DNA of 64,000 nucleotides from Posidonia oceanica (GCA_037176725.1 JAZBRS010000035.1:49920001-49984000); one strand, 5' to 3'. Shown: positions 22,969-35,303, numbered from the stretch's first letter. The notes: generated from the letters alone by a model not told the origin. Numbers and translations: made by a program.

Positions 22969-24275
22969 GGCTAACCAAGAGCGGGTAAGAACAGAGCTAC
23001 GACAGAAGGGTGAAGAAGGACACCTAGGAGGAGCTATATTCGCGAAGGCGAATAGCTCAGGAAATGGAGGGTCGAAAACAGAAGACGCAGCAGAGGCGTC
23101 AATGAAGCGAAACACTCAAGTCCCGACAAGGGAACTCGCTCACTGATCTCTGTTGCAAACAAACAAACAGGTGTTAAAACCTGAAGGAAAAAGCAAATGT
23201 TTAGTTGGTAGTATGAATGCAATCATGTAGATGGTATGTTATCTAGCATGCTCTCTCTCACCAATCTAGTGTGTCCTAGTAAGTTGTCTACTTCAGACTC
23301 ACAAGTGTGCGGGTCACCGACTCAGTCAGAAAATAAGGCTCCCGTCTAGACCCTGGCCCAGTGCTAAGGTACGACGAGTGGTGCAGTAGTGGCCTTGACC
23401 CTGCCTATGCATGGGCTGTACCCGCTAGCAACACCGACACAACGCCTGACAAGGGGGGACAGACTGATCGACTCGCTCTGTGCCAAAGCAGCTGAACAAG
23501 AGACCGGGACCATCCTTCTCAAACTAATAGGTAGACTCAGGGATGAGAAGATGCATGTCCTATATGATGCTTCATGCAAAAATGATTAAAGTTTTTTAAT
23601 CTTGCGTGTTTTATTAACCCAGGGGGTGGAGGTGTGTTGAGGTCTCTAGTAGATCCTAGATGTGACTTTTACTTGCTGTTTTTATTTGCCAAGGGAAGGG
23701 GAGCAACATGTCTCTAGTTGTTCTTAATCCTAAAGCGAAAGGGGAAGAAAACACCCAATCACCCAATCATGGCAAGCAATCAACACACAACACTTCAAAA
23801 AGCATGGTCATGTTATGTGCTAAGTGTATGTGGACATGATAGTGGAAAGAAACACTTAGCATGTCAAAAGGCATAGTATGCAGGGCATGTGCGTGTGCAG
23901 TGGCATAACATCTGTGTAAAGAAAGCAATTACCACTCAAAAGGCATGCATTATTGTGCCTAGCAAGTATTTAGACATGCATTATGCGAGGAAGAAAAGTA
24001 TTAATAAGCCAGCAGGTAAATAAGTAAAGACAGGTAAGCAATAGAGCATGTAAAGGTAAAGCAGGTAATAAAGCATGTAAACAAGCAAAAACAACGCAAG
24101 CAGAAAGCCAGGGAAGAGAGCCAGGGTCTGAATCCTTAGCAAAGTCACCGCTGTGTGACTTGCGAGGAATCAAGACAGGCGAGCAAGCAAATAGGCAAGG
24201 CAAAGGCGCAAAGCAAGCAATGAATACAAAAACTCAAGCGGCACAGAAGCCAAAGACGAAAGTCGGAGTCTAGGA
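22969..24275 (-). other. Element B 5' leader
   Basis: Non-coding sequence between primer-binding site and gag. It aligns in patches with the leader of C (49634-50136 plus 56452-57405), for example around 23895-23950 against 56450-56480. An acceptor-like TTTGCAACAG lies near 23145. A second primer-binding-site-like copy is at about 24133-24150. Confidence 0.6.
24133..24150 (-). repeat. Second, degenerate primer-binding-site-like copy in B
   Basis: Minus strand reads CGGTGACTTTGCTAAGGA, 143 bases inside the true site and preceded, as in C, by AAGTCACACAG. Confidence 0.65.
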
Positions 24276-24293
24276 TCCCCAACGGAGTCACCA
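24276..24293 (-). other. Primer-binding site of element B (tRNA-Arg)
   Basis: TGGTGACTCCGTTGGGGA, three bases after the LTR end. The complement of a plant tRNA-Arg(ACG) 3' end, as I recall it, is TGGCGACTCCACTGGGG, so B differs at three positions. A tRNA-Arg primer is characteristic of Ogre/Tat elements. Confidence 0.8.
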
Positions 24294-24296
24294 GCC

Positions 24297-27200
24297 TGTG
24301 AATGTGCCTTTCTCTTTTAGGTTTGGACCAGAGAGGGTCCGAAAGAGAGAGGTTTTCACAGATGAAGCAACGCGAAGAAGGTAAAGTTAAAGAAAAAGGG
24401 GAGTCGCCATCTAGTCTATTCAATTGGGAGACGAGGAAAATCAGGGAAGTGCATGAAAAACATGCAAAACCACACAAGAAGATGCAATTCAATGCAAATA
24501 CTATGCAAAGAGGATATCTCATACCAAGGACGAGGGTAAAAAGGTCATTGCAGGCCAGAGAAAGGGTAATGACTCCTGTTACGTGGTCAGCACGAAAAAC
24601 AGTGCAAGAACAAAGTCAACACGCAAAACGGTGCAAGAAACAAGTGAAACAAAACATCGGAAAAGCCACGCAATGCATGGGTATGACAAGCAAAGGGGAA
24701 AGCAAATCCAGGCAGAAAACGAGCAATGCAATTGTAAAAGCAAAACATCGGGAAGGCCACGCAATGCAGGGGTACGACAAGCAAAGACGAAAGCAAATCT
24801 GGGCGAAAAACAAGCGATGCAAACGTAGAAACAAAACATCGAAAAAGCCACGCAATGCAAGGGTAAGACAAGCAAAGGGGGAGCTTAGACAGCATGACGG
24901 GCGTCAACTAGGCAGTTAGGGCTGCCAGCCCTGATGCAAAGGAGAGATAAGCGATGTGAGTGTAAGAACAAACACCAGAAGAACCACACAATGCAGGTGT
25001 GAAGACCTGCAAAGGGGAAAGGAAGCAAGTGGAGGGATCACCACTATTCTGCAACTGTTTCCCACTAAACCGTCCCACGATGTGTCTCGCACGCTGCCCA
25101 AAGCTCGCTATGCAATCGGATCGTGGAAAAGGGGGAAGAAGGCCGCGATCAATAGTGAATCCGAGGGAAAACTCAACCCAGCGGCACTAAGAAGACGCGA
25201 AAGGGGGAAGCAAAGTAGATAGGCAAGAGGAGAAGCTCTATTCTACATGTGCGGAAAACGAGACGCAAAAACAATGCATGCAAATGCAACAAATGATATG
25301 CAATGGTTCAAAAGGATTTACCTTGGAGATTTGAGGCCTGATCTGAGAAGTGCTTGGTCTGCATTGAAGTGCGCTCCACCGGGGTTGTCCAGGTAGCTTG
25401 GTTGCGAAGATCCGACGGTCCGATCAGGAGATATCCAGGCTTCAAGGCAAAAGGTCCAAGAACCAGGGGAGGAGAAGGGATCAAAGTGCAAAAAGATCCT
25501 AGGGGTGTGCAAAACAGGTCCACCCACATGCATGGGAGCTAAGGGTGCTCAAAAGTGTCTTAAGAGACTAGGTGCAACGGTATATGGGTGCAATGCATGC
25601 AAAAGTGCAAAGAAAAGGACCTATGTGCAATGAGGGAAAAGTGCTGGGCGAGGCACAAAATCAAAACAAGGTCCCGACAACATGCATGGGTGTTGTAGGC
25701 ATGCACCGGGACCAACAAAATGCAAAGGGGCGATGATCGAAACGGATTTAGCATTTAAAAGGGGATGCAGATTACAGCAAGTGTTGGACGCGACTAGCAG
25801 CTGCGTCCAATGTTGGATGCTGGAATAGCTCGCATCCTACACAGGCAGAAACCAAGATGCAGAAAACATGCAATGCAAGCTTGGAAAACTAGGATTTGAT
25901 GCAATGTAAAAATCCAAGAACAGATAGAGCATGCTGGGAAATCAAAACACAAGGCCCAGAAATCAGAAGCAAGATCAAAGTGATTTTTTTTAAGAAGAAA
26001 AAGGGCAGAGGATGTTGGACGCTCAGATTGACAGCGTCCAATGTTGGACGCTGAGATCTGGACGTCCAACAACCAAGCCATGTTTTTTGAAAAAATGAAT
26101 GCATGTAGTCTGTATGGGTGCGATGCAGATGCAGAAATGCAGTACAATAGGTGCATGAGATGCAGGACTAACTTAACAGAGGATTAGAAAAGGAATCAGA
26201 GCAAAGGGGCAAGCCAAGATCAAGGATCAAAGCAAGCAGGTTGTTGGACGCCGGTAGGCATGGCGTCCAACGTTAGACACCAGAGGGACAGGCGTCTAAC
26301 ACAGGCCAGAAGACAAAGAGAAGAGGAAGCAAACTAAAAGAAAATAAAATCAAAAGGTGGGAGCATGCATTTGGGCTACTGGATGTGTGCATGGGACAAA
26401 CATGCAAACAAGGGAAGCATAAGAAACTAGAAAAAACCTTACCAGTAGCATGTGCCAGGTCTGAGACACAACCAGGCCGTTGGACGCAAGCTAGGCCAGC
26501 GTCCAACGTTGGACGCCAACACCAGCAGCGTACAACGCCCTGGGAGGCACAACACACAAAGAAACATGCATAAAATAGCAATGTAATTCAAAGAAGTTAA
26601 AGAACAGTTGCTATTGAGGCTAGACATGCATGGTAACATAGAAGATATGCAAACAAGCAAGATCAGGGCATTATGCAAGCTTTAAACAAAAAAATGAAGA
26701 GCCAGGACGTTAGACGCTGGAGCCAGCAGCGTCCAACGTTGGATGCTGAAGGCTCTGGCGTCCAACGACCCGAGCATGCAGACTTACCTATACTAAAGGG
26801 GGAGCTCAGCTCTACCCCACCTATATGCATGTAGACATAATAGAGGCAGGTAAGAACGAACAGAAGGATGCATAGAAAGCACTTAAGTCAAGGAAAGCAA
26901 GAAAGGAGGAACATGCATAAGAGATGAAAGATTAAGAACTTTTGCAAAAGGAGTAAACTACTTAAAAAGTTCCTAGTAAACCTAAGCATGGTTGCCATAG
27001 GGGCCAGGCATCTCTAAGCAGGCATGGATCTCAAAATAGTATCAAAAATATGCATGATATGGGCATGGCAGCAAGCTATGGCTAACAAGGGTGTTGGACG
27101 CTAGATGAGCCAACGTCCAACGTTGGACGCAGCTCACGCTAGCGTCCAACGCAGGCAGGAGACAGACTGACATCAGAGCATGCAAAGAAGACTCAAACAA

Positions 27201-28287
27201 GCATGGAATAAGCTAGTAAGCATGGCATGGCCTCAGAGAACACTTAAGGAAGCATATAGCATGGATTTACAGAAAAGCATGCCATGATAAAGCATGGAAG
27301 ACAACAGAACAAGAACAAGGCAAGGGAGAGCGTTGGACGCCGGCCTATGCCGCGTCCAACACACTGAACTCACTCTTGGCCACGAATCTAGACCAAAAGG
27401 ATTCAAAAAAACGTAAAACTGCATGGGGACGTACTACTAAGCATGCAAGACCTAAGGGGATAGGGAGCTTACCGTTTGATGGCCTAGAACGGCGGCTCCA
27501 CCCTACTTGCCGGCTTTGCGGGTGTATCTGCAGCAGCAACTTTGGTGGGGTCGTGCGAGCAACTCGAAACTCCAGAGGAGGTCGCGAAGGGTCAAGGATG
27601 GAGAGGGGATATCGCTCTTGCTCTCAGAGGTGGCGAATTCTCTCTTGGCTCGGTGTGGTGAATGCTGTAACGGCTGGAAGGAGGCTATTTTGTTGGGTTC
27701 GGAGGCTCGTGTTCAACGGTGGCAGAGATTTGGCAGGCAATGGCAGGCGTGGCAGGCCGAAGCAAGAGTGGGAGGTCTTCGAGGGATGTCAGGTAGTTAG
27801 TGCGGAAGGTCCGGATGGTCACCGAAGTCGTCGTGGTGGCAGAGATGGGCTGGCAAAGATGGTGACTCTGGAGGTGAGTGGAAAACGGATGGGAGCGAAA
27901 AATGAGGTGGTGGCAGGCTGTCACGCGGCCTTGGCGGCTAGTGGGTGGCGTGGAGTGGTGAGGGGATGGCTAGTAAATGGTGTACGGGCAGTGGAATGGA
28001 CGGGAGGTGAGCCAGAGGTGGCAGAGCAGCCGCTGCTGCAACCGAGTCATTGGACGCTGGAGCAGAAGGCGTTCAACGTGCTCAGTTGGCAAAAGGCTGC
28101 AAAAGGGCTTGGGCTTGGGCTAAAAAGGTTTAAAAAAGGTGTGAAAAGGGCTTGGGGTTTCGGGTGAGGTTTTAGGCTAGGTTTTGGGCTAGAAAAAGGG
28201 GATAGAAAGGGAGTGCCATTCCAGAGTCCACACGAGCCTGCAGGAGAAAACGACCAGCTTTCGGGCTGTCAGAATGGTGTGTCTCCA
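24297..28287 (-). mobile_element. Element B 5' LTR (3991 bases)
   Basis: Minus-strand LTR from TGGAGACACACC (at 28287) to CACATTCACA (at 24297). Nearly identical to 3645-7985 except for deletions: about 330 bases near 24583, about 28 bases near 27352 and about 60 bases near 28050. The last two fall between palindrome arms. The outer terminus differs from the 3' LTR at a few bases (TGGAGACACACC against TGTAGACACCCC). Confidence 0.93.
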
Positions 28288-28292
28288 GCTCC
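28288..28292. repeat. Target site duplication of element B, right copy
   Basis: GCTCC directly after the B 5' LTR terminus; matches 3640-3644. Confidence 0.95.
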
Positions 28293-29517
28293 CGTGGTAC
28301 TTCTTGCAATTATTTCCACGGCTTGGCCTTCTGGTATGTAGCACTCTGACCTAGCGGCCATGTCCCTCCATCGGCTAGCGAAGGTGACGAAGTCCTCATT
28401 TGGCCTCATCCTCTCAGCTATGAGGTCGCCTGCAGTGGGTTTGTGTGGCACCCGGTGACTATACTGGTTTAGAAATTTTTCCTCAATTATCCTAAATTCC
28501 TGGAGATCATAGGAAGTCAGGGTGTCAACCACTTTAAGGCTTCTCCCTCAAGCGTCTTGAAGAAGAGGTATGCGGTGAGCCCAGCGTCGTAACGGTACGG
28601 CAGAGTATCCATAGTGAAGGCAGCTATGTGATTCCTGGGATCCTCTGTTCCATTATACCTCCTCATCTTTGGCATTTTAAACCCTAGGGAAGGGCAAAAT
28701 GAGGGAACTTGGAGATGTCGTAGCTGATGGGTGTCTTTGAAATGACTCCGGCCTCTGTTAATGCTTCGACGATCATCCTTTTGAGATCTGTCTCTGGTGC
28801 GGCGTATTGCCCCTGGCTCGGGTGCTAGTGTGTCTGTGGGAATGGTGGTAATGATGGGTTATGTTGCGGGGGAAAGAGGGACGACTGGGGTCGTGTAGGG
28901 TAGTATGGTGTGTTAATAGGAGGTTGTTGTGGATGGAAGAATGATGATGGAAGCGGAGTAGGGTAGTATTGCGTATTAGCGGGAGGTTGTGGTATGTATG
29001 GGGTTGTATATGGCGGAGTTGGATGGATATAAGGGTAGGTGGGCACCTTGTGGTACGGTGGATAGGAACCTTGGCTAGGGAAGGTAGGGTTTGGTATGGC
29101 ATGCGTATAGACTGGTGTATGGAATAGGTGGTTGTGGTGTTCTTTGAGGGTGGAGGTTTGTGGGCTTGTGTGCGTGAAGTGTTGTTGAGCCAGGGATTGC
29201 CGGACTTCGTAGGCCTCCTCCTCAATTGGATAGGAAGTAGTCACGATGGGAGGCATGACGTTGGAAGTTGCCTCGGGATGTGTGAACTTAGGTGGGACGT
29301 TCCTTGTTTGGGACTGATCCGCCTCCCTTCCTTCTTCATTTGTATCAGTGTGGTAATCGAAGGGGATGGAGACGTGTGGGAATCTTCGCCGACCAGCGGC
29401 TCATGGGAAGCTAGGGGTTCCTGGCCCTTCCATCTGTGAGATTGAGCCTCTGAATAAGGATCCATCCGGGCCTAGGCTTTGCTGTGCCATGGAGGTAGAG
29501 GTAGAAGATGTGCTCAT
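28293..29517 (-). pseudogene. Element E gag, N-terminal part
   Basis: Start taken at ATG 29517 (MSTSSTSTSMAQQSLGPDG), which follows a purine-rich leader. The N-terminal third is rich in P, H, Y, T and Q (many tyrosine-proline steps such as YPPYHKVPTYPY). Then comes a capsid-like domain interrupted by a frame change around 28530, with LQEFRIIEEKFLNQYSHR, LIAERMRPNEDFVTFASRW and RDMAARSECYIPEGQAVEII. At 28293 the frame is cut by element B and resumes at 3644. The sequence pattern places E in the Tat-like Ty3/gypsy group, but its protease (DTGAS) differs from that of B and C, so it is a separate lineage. Stops and frame changes show a dead copy. Confidence 0.75.
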
Positions 29518-30875
29518 GTGCTCCATTTTTTTTTTTTTCTTCCTCTTTTTTTTCTTATTTTTTTCTCTTTATTTCTTTTCTTTCTTTTTTTTTTAGACTA
29601 TTACAGACTGTTACAGACTATTACAAGAGATCGAAGAAAAAGAAATTACAGACTCGATAAGCTAATTAATACAGACTCAACTAAAATGAAAGCAAAATTA
29701 AAACGGTAAACAGTTCCTGCTTCGCTGTTTCTACGACCTGTCAACAGAGATAATTAGGTTCTTGTAAGCAAGGCACACCGAAGCGTCCTACCTTGTAGTC
29801 GCCTGTAGCTCAGGCAACCTAGCAAGTCGCCGGCTGACAGGGTGGCTGAGCAAGGCACCTTCCGAATAGGCGGCTTACGCTTCTGTTCTTCCAGCTGCCA
29901 AGGTCTGTTCTGGACAGACCACGCAACGAATAGGAAAAAAACAATACAGGTTTCAGGCAAATCGTTGTTTTTACTGTTTAAGTGATTTAGTTAATGGATT
30001 GATTAAACCTGCATGTGTTTATGCTGAATGGGATTCTTGCTCAAAGGTACCGCTCTCTGACCTTCTCTAGGGTCCACCAAGAGGGGCCTAGATGGGGGGC
30101 TTGTCTCTCTAAAGAGGGACCCTCCACCTAGGATTCTGTCCTTAGGCTCGGCACTTAATCAAACCACAAAAGAATAAATAAACACAAAATATCAAAGCAT
30201 AAAGTATCTACCAAGTCTTAATATTGACTCAAGGAGGAAGAGGAGTCAATAATAAAACCTAGGACACCTTGAGATCTTGATCCAACTATTGCAATTGACA
30301 CTGAGTATGAGAGAGCGACTTGCACTGGCCCGGGTTCGCTCAGGTTAATTGTTCTAGCTAGAGGAAGACTACCTCAAGGAACTTTGACTTTAATATAAAG
30401 CAGTTAGTTTCCACTTTAAGGGTGGACACAAACAGATCTAAAAAATCGTTAAAAAGCTAAGAAAGTGGATAGGAATAGTTGTTTTTAATTTTTTTTTTGC
30501 AACTGCAGATCCAAAAAAAAAAACAACACAAATTACAAAAAGAAACTAATGATCTGCAGTAAAAACGAACTGGAATGAGTCGCCTGTTTTAATAGCGCCT
30601 CTGTCAGTCGCCTCCTAGAGGTGCGGCTAGGACAGACACTCCTTGGACAAGCGGCTCACAGCCACAGTCTTCTGACCTCAGTAAAACAGTCTCAGCTGTT
30701 GGAGCTTTGGTTTTTACTGACGTAGGAAATAGAAAAAACAATAAAAAAAGGTTTGGGGTGCCGTGAAAACCTAAACGCACGGTTCCCAAACTGAAAACTA
30801 CACTTAGATCTATGAAAATAAAAGGGGAAAGGAGGGAAGAAACCTGCTTACGTAGCACGGGGGTAGGCTGAAGCC
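29518..30875 (-). other. Element E 5' leader
   Basis: Non-coding. It has a strong pyrimidine tract on the plus strand at 29526-29596 (purine-rich in the sense of E, just before gag) and a short TTACAGACT repeat (29600-29630). GTCGCC-containing segments at 29800-29880 and 30600-30650 resemble those in the E LTR. Confidence 0.55.
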
Positions 30876-30895
30876 GAGTCCCACCGTGATCGCCA
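30876..30895 (-). other. Possible primer-binding site of element E
   Basis: TGGCGATCACGGTGGGACTC begins five bases inside the LTR end, the expected place. It starts TGG as required for a tRNA CCA end, but I cannot assign the tRNA; it may be a derivative of the tRNA-Arg type. Confidence 0.45.
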
Positions 30896-30900
30896 ATTTC

Positions 30901-32430
30901 TGTGGATGTGGATTGGGAGGGGGGTGTTTTAAGAAGATGTCGGCGCCTCCACGTACGTCGTCAACTTTGTTGTGATCGCCACTCGCCTTTGGGTAGACAA
31001 GACACCTGGGGGGAGATTATGAAGATGCGGGTCCTCGGACCACTAGATCGATGGTTGGATGTCGTCTAGCAGCTCCCTCGTGTTACGTAAGCTCTTTCCT
31101 TCCCTTCAAAACAAAATGACATAGATCTAGATTAGTTCAAGTGTAGTAGTCAGTAACAAAAGTAAACGAAACGACATGACTAAAAGAAACAAATACTAAC
31201 CGGGGGTTGTTCCCCGCATGCATATGCTATGGGTCCTATGCTAAGGAAAGTAAAAATGCGATGAAAAATTAGATTGGAAGAAGATACTCCCTTTCACCCT
31301 TATGTTGAATGCAATGAAGTTGAAAGGAGGCACGGTCGGAGCTCCGGCTTAGCTGGGAATTCTGGAATGAAGATGGGAATTGGGTTTCCCACTTCTGAAA
31401 GGTGGGAGATAGGGCTTCTGGGTTGAAGGCTCTAGTTCTGGAAGGTGGAGACTTACCACTGACAGGGTGATTCCTCTCTTGGAAATTCCTCTCTCAAAAA
31501 TTCCGACCCTCAAACCACTGGCCTAGGGGGTCTATTTATAAACTCTAGGGGGTGAGGACGGTTGGAGTTCAGAAAATTCTAGAAAAAGTGGCAGTTAGGG
31601 TTAGTTGCCAGTTGAGTTGGCGACTAAGGCTAGCAACTGCCCAGTCAAATGTGGGAAGACCTGGGAACGAGGCCACGACTATTAGTCACCGATTGAGTAG
31701 GGGCCTAACGGTTGAGGGGGTCGTGGGAAATAACTGTGGAAAAATGGTTCAAAGGAGCCATGATCATTAGTCGCCGCTTGAGCTGGCGCCTAATGGTCGA
31801 GGATCATGGGAGATAACCGCTGCAGTTCCACAACCACTCAGTTGCCGGATGAGTTGGCGCCTGATGGTTGAGGGGGATCGTGGGAAGCAACCGCTGCAGT
31901 CCACGATCGCCTAGTCGCCGAGTTAGTTAGTGTCTAAGTGGGTTGCCTCCACAGATGGCAGTTGAATTGGCCGCCTCTGCTGTTGGCAACTGACTTAATC
32001 GCTTGCGTAGCTGGCAACTGCCGAGTCGCCTCTCCAGCTGGCAACTAGCTGAGTCACCTCTCCAGCTGGCAACTAGTAAGCTTAGGTCATTTCTAGCCCT
32101 CTTTCCGGGTTTTGGCCAGAGAAAACAAGATAGAAGGCTGGGAAACTACAGATAGTCTATGAAATCAAGAAGGCATCTCAGTTAACTCAAATCTGCCCCG
32201 AATTTGAGTAGAAGTAAAGGATACCCAGGGTACTTGGACTTGCCACGAGCCTGAGTGAGTTAGCTCTGCCACAGCCAACAACCTGAGTCTAGGTAGGGTC
32301 AAGTAATGCTTTGAAGAAATCAAGGAACATCTGGAAGACGTGTTATCAAAACTTAGGCACGAGATTTGGGGTGCCTCAAGGTTTCTATCCTTAAGAGAAC
32401 TCTCAGAAATGCAAAAATAGGATATCTACA
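30901..32430 (-). mobile_element. Element E 5' LTR (1530 bases)
   Basis: Minus-strand LTR from TGTAGATATCC (at 32430) to CCACATCCACA (at 30901), TG...CA. The 3' end matches the partial LTR E' (35675 onward): TGTGGATGTGGATT against TGTGGAATGTGGATT, then a shared GTCG, GTTGTGAT, GCCACT pattern. Four to five degenerate repeats of 72-85 bases lie at 31683-31960 (start near TAGTCGCCG, then TTGAG.TGGCGCCTAATGG, then CGTGGGAA). Confidence 0.8.
31683..31960. repeat. 72-85 base tandem repeats in E LTR
   Basis: Units start at about 31683, 31768, 31840 and 31912. Each carries GTCGCCG and GGCGCC arms around TTGAG(T/C), so each contains a weak inverted repeat. Confidence 0.7.
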
Positions 32431-32788
32431 AAACCGATTTTAATCAATGTTCCAAAAATCCCTGATTCGGAAGAACATTTTGCTCCGGAAGAATGAATTA
32501 ATATTTTATACATTATAAATCGGAATACCACTAAAATATCAGTATACCGATTTTTTATTTTAAAATCATTTCTTCAGTTGTAAAACCTAGGTTTCAACCC
32601 TTCCTATAAATACTCCATCTTCCATTTTCGACCGATTTTACCACTCCAAGCCCTAAGCCTCCTTCTCCGTCCTCAAACCCTCGTAACCGCCTCTGTCCTC
32701 CAGCGTCTCTCCAACCTCCAACGTCTCTCCGTCCTTCATCTTCACTTCCAAGACCTCTTAGCCATTGGTTGCTCCTCCTCTTCTTCAA

Positions 32789-33886
32789 ATGGCACCAAAG
32801 AAAAGTTGCGCACAGAAGCCAAAGAGGAAGGCTCCCTCCGTCGCTCACTCCAGCGACTCCTCTGATGACGATCACACGCATGGGAACAAGTTCCTCCATT
32901 TCGTCAACGAGGAAGCAATGAAGGCTCACAGGGAAAGATTTGCCAATCGGGAAGTCCTCACCGGTCGGAAAGTAAACTTCGATACCTTGGGCGACATTCG
33001 CTCTCTTTTTGATGCTCAATCCTTAACTCCATTTTTAGGATCTACTGGTGACAATAGGTATTATCCTCACCTAGTATATGAGTTTTATGCCAACCTATTA
33101 ATCTTAGCCGATACATATGACTCCTACCTATTAGGTATAGAAATGACCTTTGATGAAGTTCTAATAGATCAGTTGTTAAAAATCCCCTCCTCCGGAATAG
33201 ACATTACATTATCTGTTGAGGAACTAGGCTTAAATTACCCTGAAATAAATAAAATCATCTCTATAAATAAAAGGAGTACTTTTATTCCAAACAAAATAAA
33301 TCAATTATCTTGGACATTTAGAATTATAGCATATATTCTTACTGCAAATGTCATTCAAAAGAAATGACATTTTGATGAATTAAGTAGCATGACCTGTAAA
33401 GCTGTATATGCAATAATTAAAAAGATTCTTGTTAATTGGTCTCGTGTCATAATCGACCACATGACACATATTAAAACCAAACTCTTTTACGAGCCCCTCC
33501 TCACTTATCTATTTATCCATTTTGGTGTACCTTTAGAAAATGAGCCAAACCTTCCTATTAGGACTCGTCCTATAGATAATGTCGCCATAGAAAGAATGGA
33601 GAAAGCATTGCAGAGAGCTAATGCTCTTAAGAGTGTTCGTCCATCTTCCTCTAGCTCTCAAGTACCTCAAGATGAGAGTTCTGAAGAAGAAGAAGAGGAA
33701 AATAAAGAAGAATTGGCAAAATTGAGAAAAGAAATAGAAGAGATGAAACTCCGACAAGAGGAAAGCATTGTTTGGCAAAGCAGTGTGGATGACTAGCAGA
33801 TGAGAATGGAAAAGAAAATGGATGATCAACATTCTGAGATAATGAGATATCTTCAAGGACATCTGCCTCCACCCTCCAACCAGTAA
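32789..33886 (+). pseudogene. Envelope-like ORF of element G
   Basis: One frame of 365 codons from ATG 32789 to TAA 33884 with only two internal stops: TGA at 33365 (CGA, Arg, would fit) and TAG at 33794 (CAG, Gln, would fit). Features in order: a basic, serine-rich N-terminus (MAPKKSCAQKPKRKAP, then SSDSSDDD), a globular region with HLVYEFYANLLIL and EMTFDEVLIDQLLKIP, a region with LTYLFIHFGVPLENEP, then S-rich and E-rich stretches and a C-terminal coiled coil (LAKLRKEIEEMKLRQEES). The EFYANL segment and C-terminal coiled coil are seen in plant proteins annotated as envelope-like or putative plant transposon protein, the latter found next to the 3' LTR of Sireviruses. No signal peptide or clear membrane helix is visible, so an envelope role is not shown here. 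Confidence 0.65.
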
Positions 33887-34253
33887 TTGGAGTATTTTGT
33901 TCTCTATTTTACTATTTTGTATTTCTTCTTCTAGAAAATGTAAGCAATCACAATTTAATGACATTATCATTTCATATTTCCTATGTAATATGGATATGTT
34001 TGAGTTATCTTTGTTTCTGTTATGTGTTTGAATTATATGAATGTTTTGAGAATCTACACATATTACTTATAAAAGACTCATAGTGAGTATCTTGAAAAGG
34101 AAAGTCTTAATTGACAAAGTTGTCAATTATTAAGATCTATATGAATGTTTTTGATATATCTCTTTTGATTCACGGAATAATTCTAGAAAATTATTGAAAA
34201 TTGGAATTATAAATATATTATGGTTATTATTGGAATTCTTTTTGTATTATGAC

Positions 34254-34482
34254 AAAAAGGGGGAGAAAAATTAAACATTACATATTCTGATGGAAAGCCT
34301 ATAGTAAGGGGGAGCATGAAAAGTTACATTGAATATCAATATAATCTATGCTTATCTAGGCTTATAGTAAGGGGGAGCATTTGTACAAAATTTAAAAATT
34401 ATTTGTTCTATGTCCACTAACAAAGGGAGAGAATTATGTCTATGTTTATGTGTAGTTTTGTCATCATCAAAAAGGGGGAGAT
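34254..34482 (+). repeat. Five spaced polypurine tracts before the G 3' LTR
   Basis: AAAAAGGGGGAG or TAAGGGGGAG-like tracts at 34254, 34305, 34368, 34422 (weaker) and 34469, spaced 47-63 bases. The last one abuts the LTR start TGTTGAAAAATATC and is the functional candidate. Confidence 0.85.
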
Positions 34483-35303
34483 TGTTGAAAAATATCTATG
34501 ATATATTTAATTTTGATGATAACAAATGGAACTAATGATATTACTTGAGAATATACTCTTCAGTTGATTTTAAGATAGGTGGATTATCTGAGGAAAGTCA
34601 ACCTTTAAAGAATATCAAGTAAAGCATGGAATGCAGAAGAGAATTCTACATTAGAGACTACAAAAAGACAAGAAGAAAGATCAAGCAAATAGTATTCATG
34701 TTGTAATAATTTGTATGCATTTTTCTTCATTATTGTACTCTAGAAAGGATGTAAAAGATCTCCCAAAACATCCCAAAAACAATTAGAAAAATACCCATAC
34801 CTAAACCTGAGGAATACACTTAGAAAAACTTCATGGTTTAGAAGTTAGGTTAGAAACGGAAAACCGATTCTCACCGGTATACCATTTTCTGGGATAAGGG
34901 CTACAGTAGAAAATTCATTTAAATATGACCGTTAAGTCAAAACGGAAAATCGATTCCCACCGGCATACCATTTTCCGGGACATAGGCTACAGTAGAAAAA
35001 TCATTTAAATATGACTTTGAGTCAAATCAGAAAACCAATTTATATTGGAAAACCGAAATCTGGAATAGGGTAAAAGCTCTGATAACCACCAGAACACCGG
35101 TTGGCTGAACCACTATATATACTGTGTCATATATCATTGTCTCTCTTCTCCTTCTGTGTTTGTTGTAGTTAATATTCAAACTGCTTTACTTAGATCTCTT
35201 ATTTTGAATATTACACATTGAATTGTTATAATCATTTAAAATTCTGTATAAACTCTAAAAACTCTATTCACCCCCCCTCTAGAGTAGCCTCTCAATCCTA
35301 ACA
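34483..35303 (+). mobile_element. Element G 3' LTR (821 bases)
   Basis: TGTTGAAAAATATC to CAATCCTAACA, TG...CA. The opening TTTTGATGATAACAAA is typical of Sirevirus LTRs. A TATA-like TATATATACTGTG lies at about 35112. Two and a half 86-base repeats start at 34858, 34944 and 35030 (GGAAAACCGATT ... CTACAGTAGAAAA). The right flank is the gag of element F. Confidence 0.82.

Larger units (their letters stand above)
3645..28287 (-). mobile_element. Element B: complete non-autonomous Tat/Ogre-like Ty3/gypsy element
   Basis: Both LTRs, primer-binding site (24276-24293), gag, protease, an extra ORF, 3' tandem repeats and polypurine tract (7986-8003) are present in the right order on the minus strand, flanked by GCTCC duplications. 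Length is 24643 bases, of which 6102 plus a 5-base duplication belong to the nested solo LTR A1. No reverse transcriptase, RNase H or integrase is found between the protease (ends 19727) and the extra ORF (starts near 12642), so B cannot encode its own replication. In a 212-base stretch (4920-5130 against 25329-25540) the two LTRs differ at 4 positions, which suggests a fairly recent insertion. Confidence 0.93.
32431..34482 (+). mobile_element. Element G: 3' internal part of a Copia Sirevirus
   Basis: Holds the envelope-like ORF, then AT-rich DNA with five polypurine tracts, then the 3' LTR. The 5' side, where pol should be, was cut when element E inserted at 32430/32431. TATAAATA at 32604 lies upstream of the ORF. 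Repeated polypurine tracts and an extra 3' ORF are Sirevirus hallmarks. Confidence 0.75.

Noticed and set aside
27376..28167. 263-codon frame antisense to the B 5' LTR.
   Set aside because: The sister LTR (6949-7865) breaks it, and no domain is recognisable.
29526..29596. Polypyrimidine tract with AG as a host splice acceptor on the plus strand.
   Set aside because: Lies in the leader of E, which runs on the minus strand; no plus-strand exon follows.
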